Assembly: GCA_035772405.1 (NCBI GenBank) | Contig: JAYKKM010000226.1 | Coordinates: forward strand, 868,001-932,000 | DNA length: 64,000 bases | Origin: Chrysogorgia sp. JL179-B06 | Taxonomy: Eukaryota > Cnidaria > Anthozoa > Scleralcyonacea > Chrysogorgiidae | Reading direction: 5' to 3' | Part shown: one piece after another, positions 38,101 to 48,153 of the stretch | Position numbering within the stretch: position 1 is the stretch's first letter | Layout of the letters: each line of letters opens with the position of its first letter | The notes under the pieces: model-generated | Seen by the model: the letters and a program-made list of their open reading frames with translations, nothing else | Told to the model about the DNA's origin: nothing | The model's database searches: none | Program-made: the position numbers and the translations under genes

Positions 38101-41100
38101 GTACAAACATGTTTATAGTTGAGTCTAATACAGGACGCGTCACGGTAAACAGTGCTCTAAATTTGTTTGTAGACAAACTATTCATACTGGAATTACGTGC
38201 GAAAGATCGTGGTAACCCTTTTCAAACTTCGAACACTATAGCCCAAGTCTTTATCAGGATAACAGCAGAAAATAAACACTCGCCGGTATTCACAGGAAAC
38301 TACATTAGAACAGTAAAGGAAAATTACGAAGTTGGGAAGGAACTTCTACACGTGAGTGCGATAGACGCTGACGATGGTGTCAATGGCAGAGTGTCCTACA
38401 GTGTATCTTCGGGCAAGCAAGGCAAATACTTTAAAGTGGACGCCCGTAGTGGTTCAGTGACAATCGCAGATGAAAAGCTTGATTATGAGAATAGGACCAA
38501 ATACTCCTTTGATATAGTGGCAAAAGACGGTGGCCGAGACCCTAAAACTGCCAGAACAACCGTTACAGTACACATTACTGATTATAACGATAACCCTCCA
38601 GAATTCCCACCTTCGTGTTACCAAGTGAATGTTTTGGAAAACTCTCCAATTGGTTCGGTGGTCGTAGTGGTAACAGCAACTGACCGTGACACCATTGGAA
38701 ATAATGTTAGCTACACGTTAACTGGTAAAGATCGGGATTTCTTTTCGATTAACAAGTATACTGGTGAGATAGCAACAAAGTCGCTTTTTGATTACGAATC
38801 TAGATGGATTTACGTTTTCACTGTGCTTGCAAAAGATGACGGTTTTCCACAAAAAACGTCAGATTGTAATGTTGATGTTGCAGTGAAAGGTGTGAACGAA
38901 TTTTCTCCAGATTTTTCCATGGAACAGTATTCGTTCTCAATCCGAGAAGACTCTCCAGTCGGCACCACCATTGGTCGAGTGTCAGCCACTGATGATGATA
39001 AAGGAATTGATGGTATAATTCAGTATATTTTTGTTGATCCAAGTGGAAACAAGACAAACTTTGACATCAATCAACATACAGGAGATATTTTTGTGAGCAG
39101 CCGTCTTGATAGCGAAACAGTCGATAAAGTTCAATTAACAGTTATTGCGAGAAACGCCATTCAGATGATTGTGAATGCAGACAACACCGATAAAGCAACC
39201 GTCACCATACATATTAAGGATAGTAACGATCCACCGAGGTTTTTACTAAAATTTGTCAAAATTTCTGTTGACGAAAATAGTCCAGTCGGGACCCCTGTTG
39301 GTAATTTCAGTGCCGTTGATGACGACGTCAGTACTAATTTTAAATTGCCCTTCACCTACAGTATTTTATTTGGCAATGTTAACGACTCTTTTCGATTGGT
39401 GAGAGTTGGTGATTTTGCTATAATCAAAACGTCTAAAACTTTAGATCGTGAAAAAGTAGCGTTATTTAACTTAACAATTGCTGCTTCCGATATTGCAGAA
39501 CCAAGTCTAATGGGACTTGCAACTCTTATCATTGAACTGAAAGATGTGAACGACAACTCACCATATCTTAAACCAGGCGTTTGTCCTGGGCATATTAAAG
39601 AAAATATACCAATAGGAACTGCAGTTTTACGGTTGGACGCGTTTGATCGCGATATTGATCCAAACAAAGATCCATACACCTTCCAAATCATCAATAGAGA
39701 GCGAGTTCCGTTTGTCATAGACAAATTAACTTGGGAACTTAAGACAAACACTGTCTTAGACAGAGAAAAAGTGTCCTTATATATGCTGCATATTAAACTA
39801 CAAGACAGTGGTTATCCTAAGCAATCATCTGTTGAAATTTGTCGGATAACTGTAGACGACGTTAACGATAATTTACCATCGGCAGGGACACGAGAAGTCA
39901 AGGTCAATGTTCCTGGGACAGGATTCACCGGCGGAGTCATTGGTAACGTAAGTCCAATCGATGCGGACCTTATTAATGGTTACACTTGCGAAGTAGAAGG
40001 AAAATACAAGGAAACGTTCAATTTTCTTCCAGATTCGTGTATTTTAAACATGATAAAACCTCTACCTGCACTTTATGTCTTAAACGTGCGAGCTCGTGAC
40101 GAACTGCATCAAGTTTCGTATTCTTTAAATATTTCGTTTAACAAGATTTCCGATATTACCAATCAAAAAAGTGTGATATTAAGACTTTCTGGTATATCTT
40201 CTGAGAAGTTCTTGGCTGTCATGGATTCTCTTTTATGCAAGTCTGGATTCAATAAACAAATACTGAGCGTTCAGAAAGTTAACGACACTGTTACTGATGT
40301 TTTGTTGGCTTATTTGAAAACTGGTGTCTACATTTCAAGGGAAGAATCATTACAATTACTCAAGCAGTGCAAGAACAATTTAGAAAAGCATTTTGGTACT
40401 AAAGTTATGGATATCAATTATAACTTGTGCTCGTTTTCGGACCCTTGTATTCATGGAAAATGTCAGCCTCGTGTAATTCTGTTACCTCGCAACCGCACAA
40501 CATTGTATTCGAAAAGTAATGTGTTTGTTTCGGCGTACCATAGGCCATCAGTCCATTGTATCTGCCACCCTGGATATTCAGGTTCCAACTGCCAGCACTC
40601 AACCAAGGTTTGCTCGGCAAAACCGTGTAAAAATGGTGCCAGATGTGTGCCTACAGACAACAGCTTTATTTGTGAATGTTTACCCAACTACAGTGGTAGA
40701 CTTTGTGGTACTCCCGTCAATTTGTGTGATCCAAACCCCTGTAGTGACACATCAACATGTATCAGCAGCCCTGAAGGACCAAAATGTCAATGCGATTATG
40801 GCGGAAGAGGGAAACTATGTGAGTTGACAAGTGTTGGGTTCCAGGCGTTGTCTTACATGAAATTACCAACTCTACGAAGCTCAAATGGAAATATTTACAA
40901 TAACATCACCTTACAATTTGCCACAGTTGAAAGAAATGCTCTAATTTTCGTCAACAGTGACGATAAAGGTGGTGATGATTCTAAGTTCATTGCACTGGAA
41001 ATAATTGAAAGTTTTTTACGTTTTTCCTTCAACCTTGGCGATGGTACCGTGCGCGTTGTGGCAAATGATCTGGTTTCTGATGGTCAATGGCATACTGTGA

Positions 41101-41120
41101 CTGCTGTTAGAAATAAATCG
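29142..41120 (+). CDS. FAT4-like: Fat-type giant protocadherin (Fat/FAT4-like), first coding exon
   Basis: One uninterrupted 3,993-codon exon. The start is taken at 29,142 because it opens a signal peptide, MRAVFVLCCFYSVSCS; an in-frame upstream ATG at 28,968 lacks one. About 34 cadherin repeats follow, counted by the linker ends (DxNDNxP type) spaced near 105 residues. Most are canonical; the 7th, 9th, 10th, 15th, 24th, 29th and 31st linkers are degenerate. After residue ~3,580 comes a membrane-proximal region, then EGF repeats from about residues 3,760, 3,822 and 3,861, and the first part of a laminin-G domain (WHTVTAVRNKS). The donor is ATCG/GTAAGA at 41,120. Fat proteins are cell-surface receptors for Dachsous-type cadherins acting in planar polarity and growth control. 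The 34-repeat count and EGF-LamG-EGF-LamG order point to the Fat/FAT4 class. Confidence 0.93.
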
Positions 41121-41339
41121 GTAAGAAAATATTGAAAGTCCATTTTATTTAAATTACCGTCTCACCTATAACGTGCATGTTCCTGATATTTATAATCTCT
41201 TAATATGTTACACATGCTTCTCTGCATGGATACACACTTAAATAATAGCGTATACGGTACAGCTGTGTTGTTATCGGCTTTATGTTGTGGTTTTGTCATG
41301 TTTAAATGACTGACAGCTGTTACGCTTTCCATAATTTAG

Positions 41340-41401
41340 GTTGGCTATTTGTACGTTAATGGGAAAGTCTTTAGATCCAGATCCAACAATGCTAATACCG
41401 A
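41340..41401 (+). CDS. FAT4-like: Fat-type gene exon 2 (LamG1 middle)
   Basis: A 62-bp exon between TTTAG/ and /GTAAGT encodes VGYLYVNGKVFRSRSNNANT. It continues LamG1 in frame after RNKS. It lies outside the long open frame of the first exon and was found by following splice phase. Confidence 0.8.
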
Positions 41402-41784
41402 GTAAGTAATACTATTTCAGCTTGCTAAGACACTTAACAAGTACTGTATTAGCTTAGAAAATCTAATAATCACTCACCATTGTGAAATAATATTATTCAT
41501 GTAATTGTTTTGTTTTCTTTTTATACTATTTAAGAAACGAACATGCATGAGCAGTGTTTTATCGGGTTTAAAACCGAGTGTTTTAGACTCGATAAAGTAT
41601 ACTACGAGTTTCATCGTCTGCATTTTGAAAATCAACGTACATGTAGACGTAAAAACCAGCGAGAAATTTATCAAGAACAACAAACGTGTGTTTATTACAT
41701 ACAGTTTAAAGACACGATATACATATAGCTATGATTTTCCAATGTGTTTTCCTTATGAATTATTAGTTTTTGAAATATGAATAA

Positions 41785-42243
41785 TTAAATCTTCCCTGTC
41801 TGCAGGCCCAGTCAAAATCGGTCGTATAAGACTGATGAAGTCGCGAATCGAAAAACACGGCACACGGTAACGCAAGATTAAAAATTGAAACTCGACAAGC
41901 GCCATGACACATGAGATCCACTCACACGCCAAGTTTGATTTGATTTCATAAAAAACTCTGCGGTTGGTGGCATTTTGAATTTTCATGATGCTACGCGGGT
42001 GTGCAAGATGGCCTTTTCTAGAAAAATGAAAGTTTGTCAACCTGATTTATGATAATTAATGCTAATTTATATTAACATAATGTGCCTTGTTCGGGAAATT
42101 TAAAAGAACTAGTAAACGCCGGTTTATTGGGCTTTCAGAAAATGTATAGCTTTCGCAACAGTTATGGTTATTTCCAGAGATATCAATAGAACAAAGAGGT
42201 GGTTCAATTTTGGATGTTTTTCAGCCGAACAGGAAAGAGTTAA
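41785..42243 (-). mobile_element. Diverged inverted copy of the 454-bp TTAA MITE
   Basis: TTAA bounds both ends. The sequence is the reverse complement of the copies at 5,399 and 6,330 with many point differences (for example GGAAAGAGTTAA at the right end). It lies in intron 2 of the Fat-type gene. Confidence 0.8.
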
Positions 42244-42263
42244 CGATTTCTATTTTACTTTAC

Positions 42264-42490
42264 GTTTTAGACCTCCTACACACACTATCAGCAGTACACC
42301 AACCTTTTAAAGTTTTCGATTTGTATTTCAACACTGTCTAGTACGCAGCACTGTCTAGTACGCAGCACTGTCTAGTACGCAGCACTGCACTTTTATATCA
42401 CAACAAAGTGAAAAGGTGGTGAACTATCGAGATTTTTACGAACGAAATATACTGACGTTTCGAGCGGAGCCCTTACTCTGATGATGCCGA
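42264..42490. repeat. Intronic repeat fragments including a 17-bp tandem triplet
   Basis: 42,264-42,332 matches one arm of the element at 12,490-12,560 (ACACCAACCTTTTAAAGTTT then TCGATTTGTATTTC). It is followed by three copies of CACTGTCTAGTACGCAG (42,332-42,382). Confidence 0.7.
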
Positions 42491-42713
42491 CACAGCACTC
42501 TACTTTTTTACTACTTTTATATCATACAGTATAGTCGTGTTTACATCGTCTTAGCTATTTAGTGAAGTTGTTTAAAAAATATTAACTCCGTATCGAAAAT
42601 CCCCTGTTATGATTTAACAAATTGGATAAAATTAAACGCCCCAGAAATGGCAGTTATCCTCCAGTGATCTGTTATCATCATCGTTTGACATATTTATCTT
42701 TTTAAAAATTTAG

Positions 42714-43021
42714 GAATCTGGAATTGCAGAATTCGCCTTTGTATTTCGGTGGGGTTCCATCTCTGGACATAATTTTTGCCAATCCTGGTCAAGTATCTTC
42801 CTATGACTTCATAGGGTGTATGCGCGATGTTTATTTTAATAGAGCTGTGCTAGATGTGAACATGATATCGGTTAAAAGTGGTATTACTTCCAGCTGTCCT
42901 CGTATTCCAGAAAAAACGTGTCAAGTTCAAGGTTGTGAACGAGGCAGCACTTGCGTTGATAAATGGTTCTCCAGTTTATGTCATTGTAAAGGTGACTTCA
43001 CTGGCGAGAGGTGCGACCAAA
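42714..43021 (+). CDS. FAT4-like: Fat-type gene exon 3 (LamG1 end and EGF4)
   Basis: The acceptor ATTTAG/ precedes 42,714, the donor /GTAAGT follows 43,021, and the phases match exon 2. It encodes the end of LamG1 (SPLYFGGVPSLD, DFIGCMRDVYFNRAVLDV, SSCP) and one EGF repeat (CQVQGC, GSTCVDKW, CHCKGDFTGERCD). The FIGCMRDV motif is typical of LamG C-termini. Confidence 0.88.
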
Positions 43022-43102
43022 GTAAGTGGAGTATTTTTAAAATAACGATTTTGTTGTGGTGACAAATTTAAATATTGCCTTTAAACTTGTTGAATCTATA
43101 GA

Positions 43103-43344
43103 GAGTGGTGTAATGTATTGGTTCTATCAAATAATACTAAATAGTTCCTACAAGAACTATTTATATAAACCCCCAAATAAAACCCAGGTTCTGAAAAGAA
43201 CTGCTCAAAGAGAATCATGCTGCATTTTGGCAGACAACTATTCAGTTCTGTACGTCTTAGAACCTGACGTTTTATTGGGGTTGATATAAATAGTTCTTTG
43301 TAGGAACTATTTAGTATCATTAGAGTCAATACACTACACCACTC
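43103..43344. repeat. Intronic hairpin element (~240 bp)
   Basis: GAGTGGTGTAATGTATTGG, then ACTAAATAGTTCCTACAAGA, are mirrored by TAGGAACTATTTAGTATCAT and CAATACACTACACCACTC. The arms are about 90 bp, imperfect, and contain a smaller dyad (AATAGTTCCTACAAGAACTATT). Confidence 0.75.
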
Positions 43345-43447
43345 ACCATGGTTACAACAAATTTAAAAATAGATACGCAATGCGTACATGCGTTTGCTGA
43401 TATTCATTAACGACACATTATTGATGACATCAGAATAGAAAATAGCA

Positions 43448-43599
43448 ACTTCTTATTAACCGAGAGCGCGGTCATTACGGGAAAATATCAGACCGAGGTC
43501 TTGACAGTACGGACCGAGCCCGTAGGGCGAGGTTCGTACATAAAAGACCGAGATCTGATATTTTCACGTAATGAACCGCGCTCTCGGTTAATAAGAAGT
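43448..43599. repeat. Palindromic 'ACCGAG' family element (copy 2)
   Basis: ACTTCTTATTAACCGAGAGC followed by GCGGTCATTACG is mirrored at 43,565-43,599. The centre contains further short dyads. It is followed by TTTATTATATGGCA as at 15,272. Downstream sequence to about 43,940, ending GCCATATAATAAAT, may be the rest of a larger unit. Confidence 0.75.
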
Positions 43600-45599
43600 T
43601 TATTATATGGCATGGCGTTTTTAAACAACATACTTTACATACGTTTTGACTGACAGAATCGTCATTTTCAATCTTGTTCTTGTTCTTCTATTGCTTTCAT
43701 GATAGTAAGACTATCTTTTAGATTGTTCATCGTCCGACTCGTACATTATTTGGTGCTTAATTTACTAAATTCGTTCAATTTTTGTTGCGTTTCAAAGTTT
43801 CCTATCGTTATAAACAAAATGGCTGACAAAATCCGTAATCCGGACCGGTCCATTATCGGGAAATAACGGACCGGCATGTGACGTGTCTCAGCCAATTAGA
43901 GCACGCAATTTCACCGGAAGTAGCTTGTGCCATATAATAAATCCATGTAACGCGTGTGTGTGCTACGACAAAAAGGTCTAAATGAGTTCATATCTATCGC
44001 TCAGTTAGTATTTTATGCGCTATCTGTATAATGAGTTGTTTTCAAGCATATTAAGGACTTGTCATTGTGTCAAGTGATGTTAAAGAATTGTTTAGATTGA
44101 ACGCGAACGCCACCTAGATCGAAATTGTCGTTTACTCTCGTGACCTTATTTGTGTTAAGGTTAAGGTGTAATTGGATTAGTGCTTGTTTAGACTTTTCAG
44201 AGTTGCCCAATACAACATCCTGTCTGCATGTCCATGTTATTGATGCATTAATGATGCTAACTAGGAAGATTTTTAAAGGCCTAATCGAGAGAATATTTTT
44301 TCACCTAATTTTAAACTGAAATGATCCGAGATTTCTTTTGTGTTCCGGAGTGAAGATTGAAACTCAACATTATGAATTTCAGGGTTTTATCCAAGTACTT
44401 GAGGTTAGGTCCGTTTTTGGGGGCAGGGTATATGTAGGCGCCATAAGGGAGGTCTCGGAGATGGTATGTAATGTATATGGAAACCATTATGTAATGTGTA
44501 CCTAACATGATATCGAGTGAATGCCACTTCCGAGATCATAGAATTCAAACATTTCCGTTCTGTCCCTTGATCCACTTGGCTATGTCATATTGTGCCATGG
44601 ATAACCTTGTTTCTATTGGATTAAGTTTTGATTTCTCTCAAAAGTGCTCTCAGAATGCAGGAAATGCCATTATAAGATATATGTGTTGGTTCGTAGTTGT
44701 TTATGGTGGTGCTAACTCTACTCCTACAGTAACCATTACAACATACACATGCCTAAACCATTGTGTGGACCTAAGATGCAATACAACGAGCTTTTGCGCT
44801 GACAAAAAGGATTGTTGCCTCTGGCGACGAGTTGCTAATCTTCCACTTTTATTCAATAGAGATTTCAATGAGTTAAAACATCTTACTTTATATAGGTAAT
44901 TTGGTACTGTTCATACTTCAGTGTGAAATGTAAAACTATATTAATAACAACAGATGAATATTTAAAAAGAGTGAATATTTGAAAGTCACAGAAATCTTGT
45001 TTAATTGTATTGTGAATACACAAATAATTTATTCGTAATTCAAGATTGAGTATTAAAACTCAATCCCAGATTGAGTTTCTAGGTCCGCTAACCAGACCTA
45101 GAAAAGTGCTTGGATAAAACCCTATAAAACCGGATATCGCCGCTGGCAGAACCATAGCAGCCTATGGGCAACCCAACTTTTTCGCCAATTACTATATAAC
45201 AGTTATAAAACAGTTTAATTTTAGCATAAGAAGTCATTCTTCTCCCCCCACATTTTCACTACTTGCTATACACTGTATATGTTTAGCAATCAGGTTGGTC
45301 CCCAGTACCTCTCATATAAAAGCAACACTAATGTTTCAACATATTTCATTGTTCTGGATTTTTGAAAGAAGATACTTAGTTCTCTTCTATTTGTGCTCAA
45401 ATCAGCACAGAAGTTTTCCCGCCAAAACCGCAAAAAATACGCAATCGTCCACAGGCATTACGGTAAAATCCGGACCGCAAATTAACCAATCATATTGCGT
45501 AATTCCACCGGAAATAGTCAATCATATAATAATCGTAGTTAACTATAGTTTAATTTAGATTATATCTTTCGTAATTTATTTTCTCTTATTTCCTTTAAG
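43600..45599 (+). other. Remainder of intron 3 of the Fat-type gene
   Basis: There is no exon-like segment between the exon 3 donor and the exon 4 acceptor. Stretches near 43,800-43,940 and 45,410-45,530 resemble each other (TCCGGACCG, CACCGGAA, CATATAATAAT) and are probably two fragments of one repeat family. Confidence 0.5.
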
Positions 45600-45826
45600 A
45601 ATCCCAACCATTCACATTATCTAGTGGATCTGTTCTACAGTTCCAGTTTGACCCAAGCTACCTTCGTAAAAATGAATTCTTGGAACGACAAACGCAGTCG
45701 TCGAGCCGTCGACGGAGAAGAAATGTGGAAGACGAACAAACCGTGTCCATGAACGTAAGATCCCGAAATGATGATGCATTTTTATGGCGTGCTGAAGATG
45801 AGTTTGGAAATTATACTCAACTACAA
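45600..45826 (+). CDS. FAT4-like: Fat-type gene exon 4 (start of LamG2), last exon in window
   Basis: The acceptor TTTAAG/ precedes 45,600 and the donor /GTAAGT follows 45,826, in phase with exon 3. It encodes SQPFTLSSGSVLQFQFDPSY and continues to AFLWRAEDEFGNYTQLQ, the opening strands of a second LamG domain. An insertion of basic sequence, SSSRRRRRNVEDE, breaks the domain and contains potential furin-type cleavage positions (RRRR). The rest of LamG2, the transmembrane segment and the cytoplasmic tail must lie beyond the large element that follows, or are lost. Confidence 0.75.
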
Positions 45827-46059
45827 GTAAGTTTTGCTTTAGAAAATATTTGCAGACGTCAACTAAATTATGTACGGACATTTTCCGCATATTTGTATGC
45901 GAAAAAATGTGTGCACCGTTGAACGCGAACACATTGCTGAAGTTTTCCCTTGGTGTTTGTAAAAATATTTCGCACTTTTATTATGCGTTTATTTGAGAAA
46001 AGGCGTTTATTGCTAAATTCTTTAAAAAACCCACGGTTACTATCGTAGCATATTGATTA

Positions 46060-46103
46060 CTTATTAACCGAGTGTGAGGTCTGTACGGGAAATTATCTGT
46101 ACG
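46060..46103. repeat. Half copy of the 'ACCGAG' palindromic repeat, cut at the element boundary
   Basis: ACTTATTAACCGAGTGTGAG then GTCTGTACGGGAAATTATCTGTACG matches the left arm of the family at 43,448 and 15,134. The matching right arm is absent in what follows, suggesting that the sequence beginning near 46,104 was inserted into this repeat. Confidence 0.5.
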
Positions 46104-46272
46104 AGTAGTATAGCAAGTGGGGCTGCGAGCCCAATCGACCTCAACCGTGAATATAAATACCAAAACATCACCAAATTTGGCCAAGTCACGACTCGACAAA
46201 TTTGGTGATGTTTTGGTATTTATATTCACGGTTGAGGTCGAATAAGCCCACAGCCCCACTTGCTATACTACT
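46104..46272. repeat. Long hairpin at the proposed left end of the Polinton-like element
   Basis: AGTAGTATAGCAAGTGGGGC and the following ~55 bases, through CAAAACATCACCAAATTT, are mirrored from 46,198 to 46,272. The loop is about 20 bases. The inner ~45 bp of each arm is a perfect match; the outer part has small differences (GCGAGCCCAAT versus GTGGGCTTATT). Its direct flanks, TGTACG and ACAGCG, are not duplicates, so it is unlikely to be a stand-alone transposon. Confidence 0.85.
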
Positions 46273-47016
46273 ACAGCGATCGTTAGTCGATCTAAACACC
46301 CCTCCCACGTTTTCTACTAAATTGATACCAAACACACGCGAGGCAACACCAAATCGCTATTTTAACGAAATACGACACATTTCGTCAAATTTAGAGAAAG
46401 TTTTGTGTCGCCATTTTCGCATTTGTGTTCAACAAACTACAACAGACGCGCTCTACCATTGTTTCAATTCGTGCGCGAAAAAAAGCCACTAGATTGTGAT
46501 TCTAGTGACGATGTTTAATAAATTTCAGCGAGAGAGCCACTAGAGTTTAGTGGTAGTGTTAAATAGATTTCATATGCGAGAGTGCTCTACCTGCTATACG
46601 AATCAAGGTCACCTGTTGATGTTGCTAACAACAACATTCCATTGCGAATAGCAACCACGACTTTTCAAAAAAATGTTTTCACTTTTAAAAAATATTTTCA
46701 CTTTTAAAAAATATTTTCACTTTGAAAAAATATTTTCATTTTAAAATATTTTTTTCAAAAAGTTGTGGTTGCTATTCGCAATGGAATGTTGTTGTTAGCG
46801 ACACACCGCGTACAACCACCTGCTGTCGTGCGAGGTGGAGATAGCTGACTATGAGAGAAGAATCGCAGTGTTTGAAGAAGGAGTGAGGACCACCATGCTA
46901 AGACTGTCTAACTTTGAGCGCACTCGTTAAATCGTACACTATAAATATCGTGAATAAAAAACCGTTGTGTGAATGGACTCGCGCGGTTGTTATGAAGCCA
47001 CCTGCTAGCATGCAAA
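46273..47016. other. Left non-coding region of the element, with an internal hairpin
   Basis: No ORF is convincing. At 46,624-46,665 GCTAACAACAACATTCCATT then GCGAATAGCAACCACGACTT is mirrored at 46,757-46,799. The loop consists of four units of TTTTCACTTTTAAAAAATA type. Such regions could hold the terminal repeat, promoters or packaging signals; nothing more specific is visible. Confidence 0.6.
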
Positions 47017-47535
47017 TTAGTCCACCCGCTCGCTATTTTCAGTGTTTGTCGAACTTCTGAAATGGTGGTCGTACACATATTTTGACGTTGTGATTCCTCC
47101 CGACAACAAGCCCAAGAAAGGCACGTACGGTGTCACAATCGCGACAATGCTCTCAACGTCTTTTTTTAATAACGGGTCTTTTTGTAGTTCGTCATTTAGT
47201 TCGTCGGGATTTTCAATAGCGTTCAACCCATCCAGTAAGCTAGCGAATTTGCTGATTAACAAGTCGGTGAGAAAAGCGTTTGCGATTTCCATTCTCTTCA
47301 ACTCATATTGACGCCATATCTTGTCGATAACCTTTGCGGACGCTTTTTTAATATACGCTTCGGACTGACTCACCACACCATCGCCAGACAGTCTAATAAG
47401 CTCGGCTCTCCTAACGTCAATGTCGTCAGTGTCCACAGTTGAGGTACTAGCGGCTTGAGTATCCTCAACTAATTCCTCAATCGTGGGGTTTTCCTCACTT
47501 TTGCGTTTTACCATCACGCTATTACTTATACCCAT
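47017..47535 (-). CDS. Unknown 172-aa protein, probable N-myristoylated, one hydrophobic segment
   Basis: It begins MGISNS, which fits the N-myristoylation pattern (Gly2, small residue at position 6). An acidic, low-complexity N-terminal third is followed by a helical region and one hydrophobic stretch near residues 128-150 (IVAIVTPYVPFLGLLSGG), then a short polar tail. It is the last gene of the minus-strand virion block, three bases downstream of the ATPase gene. I do not recognise the family; by position and lipidation signal it may be a virion membrane or capsid-associated protein. Confidence 0.7.
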   Translation of the reverse strand: MGISNSVMVKRKSEENPTIEELVEDTQAASTSTVDTDDIDVRRAELIRLSGDGVVSQSEAYIKKASAKVIDKIWRQYELKRMEIANAFLTDLLISKFASLLDGLNAIENPDELNDELQKDPLLKKDVESIVAIVTPYVPFLGLLSGGITTSKYVYDHHFRSSTNTENSERVD

Positions 47536-47538
47536 ATT

Positions 47539-48138
47539 TTATTGCGGAATAACAACTTCGTGACTGTATGGATAGCGCAGTGAGATTTCTAGTCTAGCGT
47601 ACTTATTATTTTTTAATGCAGTCACAATCACCGACGATTTTTCTCTGCTAATGTCTCCAAGGTAATCATCAATAACAACCTTCATATCACTCTTACTCGG
47701 ACAGTAAAAGCAAACGAGCTTACTAATATTTTCTCTGTACGGTTTTGCGATCGACGTCAGTTGTTGTGTGATGACAATAACGCTCAACATAAAATGTCGC
47801 GCGCTAAAAGCCAAGTTGACCAATTGACTAGTCCTATTCTTAACATCTTGAGAGCTCGCACAGTCGTCCAACACAATCAGAGTGTTAGTGCCTTTAAAAA
47901 CATTTGTTACACACTTGAGAACAGCGTCGACACTGTCCTGTGTGCAGTCTATCGCTAACACGTCGGGGTCGCGTATGTATCTCCAATCTTGATATGCTTT
48001 ATTCCACTCGAAAGTAGGGCAAATCAACACAATGTAGTCAAATTTGCTACAATACTCAGATTCCAATGTTTCCAACAAATAATGCGTCTTACCACAAGCT
48101 GTCATACCAACAATTAACATATTAAACGGAGTCTCCAT
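47539..48138 (-). CDS. A32/FtsK-HerA-type DNA packaging ATPase
   Basis: A 199-aa protein with Walker A GMTACGKT at residues 11-18, Walker B TLIVLDDC with Asp91-Asp92, and a polar sensor-like stretch VIVITQQ near residue 125. Its length and motif spacing match the small viral genome-packaging ATPases of Polintons, virophages and related dsDNA viruses, which drive DNA into the capsid. It lies 15 bp after the major capsid gene on the same strand, the usual morphogenesis pairing. No break was seen. Confidence 0.88.
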   Translation of the reverse strand: METPFNMLIVGMTACGKTHYLLETLESEYCSKFDYIVLICPTFEWNKAYQDWRYIRDPDVLAIDCTQDSVDAVLKCVTNVFKGTNTLIVLDDCASSQDVKNRTSQLVNLAFSARHFMLSVIVITQQLTSIAKPYRENISKLVCFYCPSKSDMKVVIDDYLGDISREKSSVIVTALKNNKYARLEISLRYPYSHEVVIPQ

Positions 48139-48153
48139 TAACCCACGTTTGAT

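Noticed and set aside
44507..44899. 130-aa cysteine-containing ORF
   Set aside because: It lies in a Fat-gene intron, has no recognisable spacing of cysteines and no in-phase splice sites.
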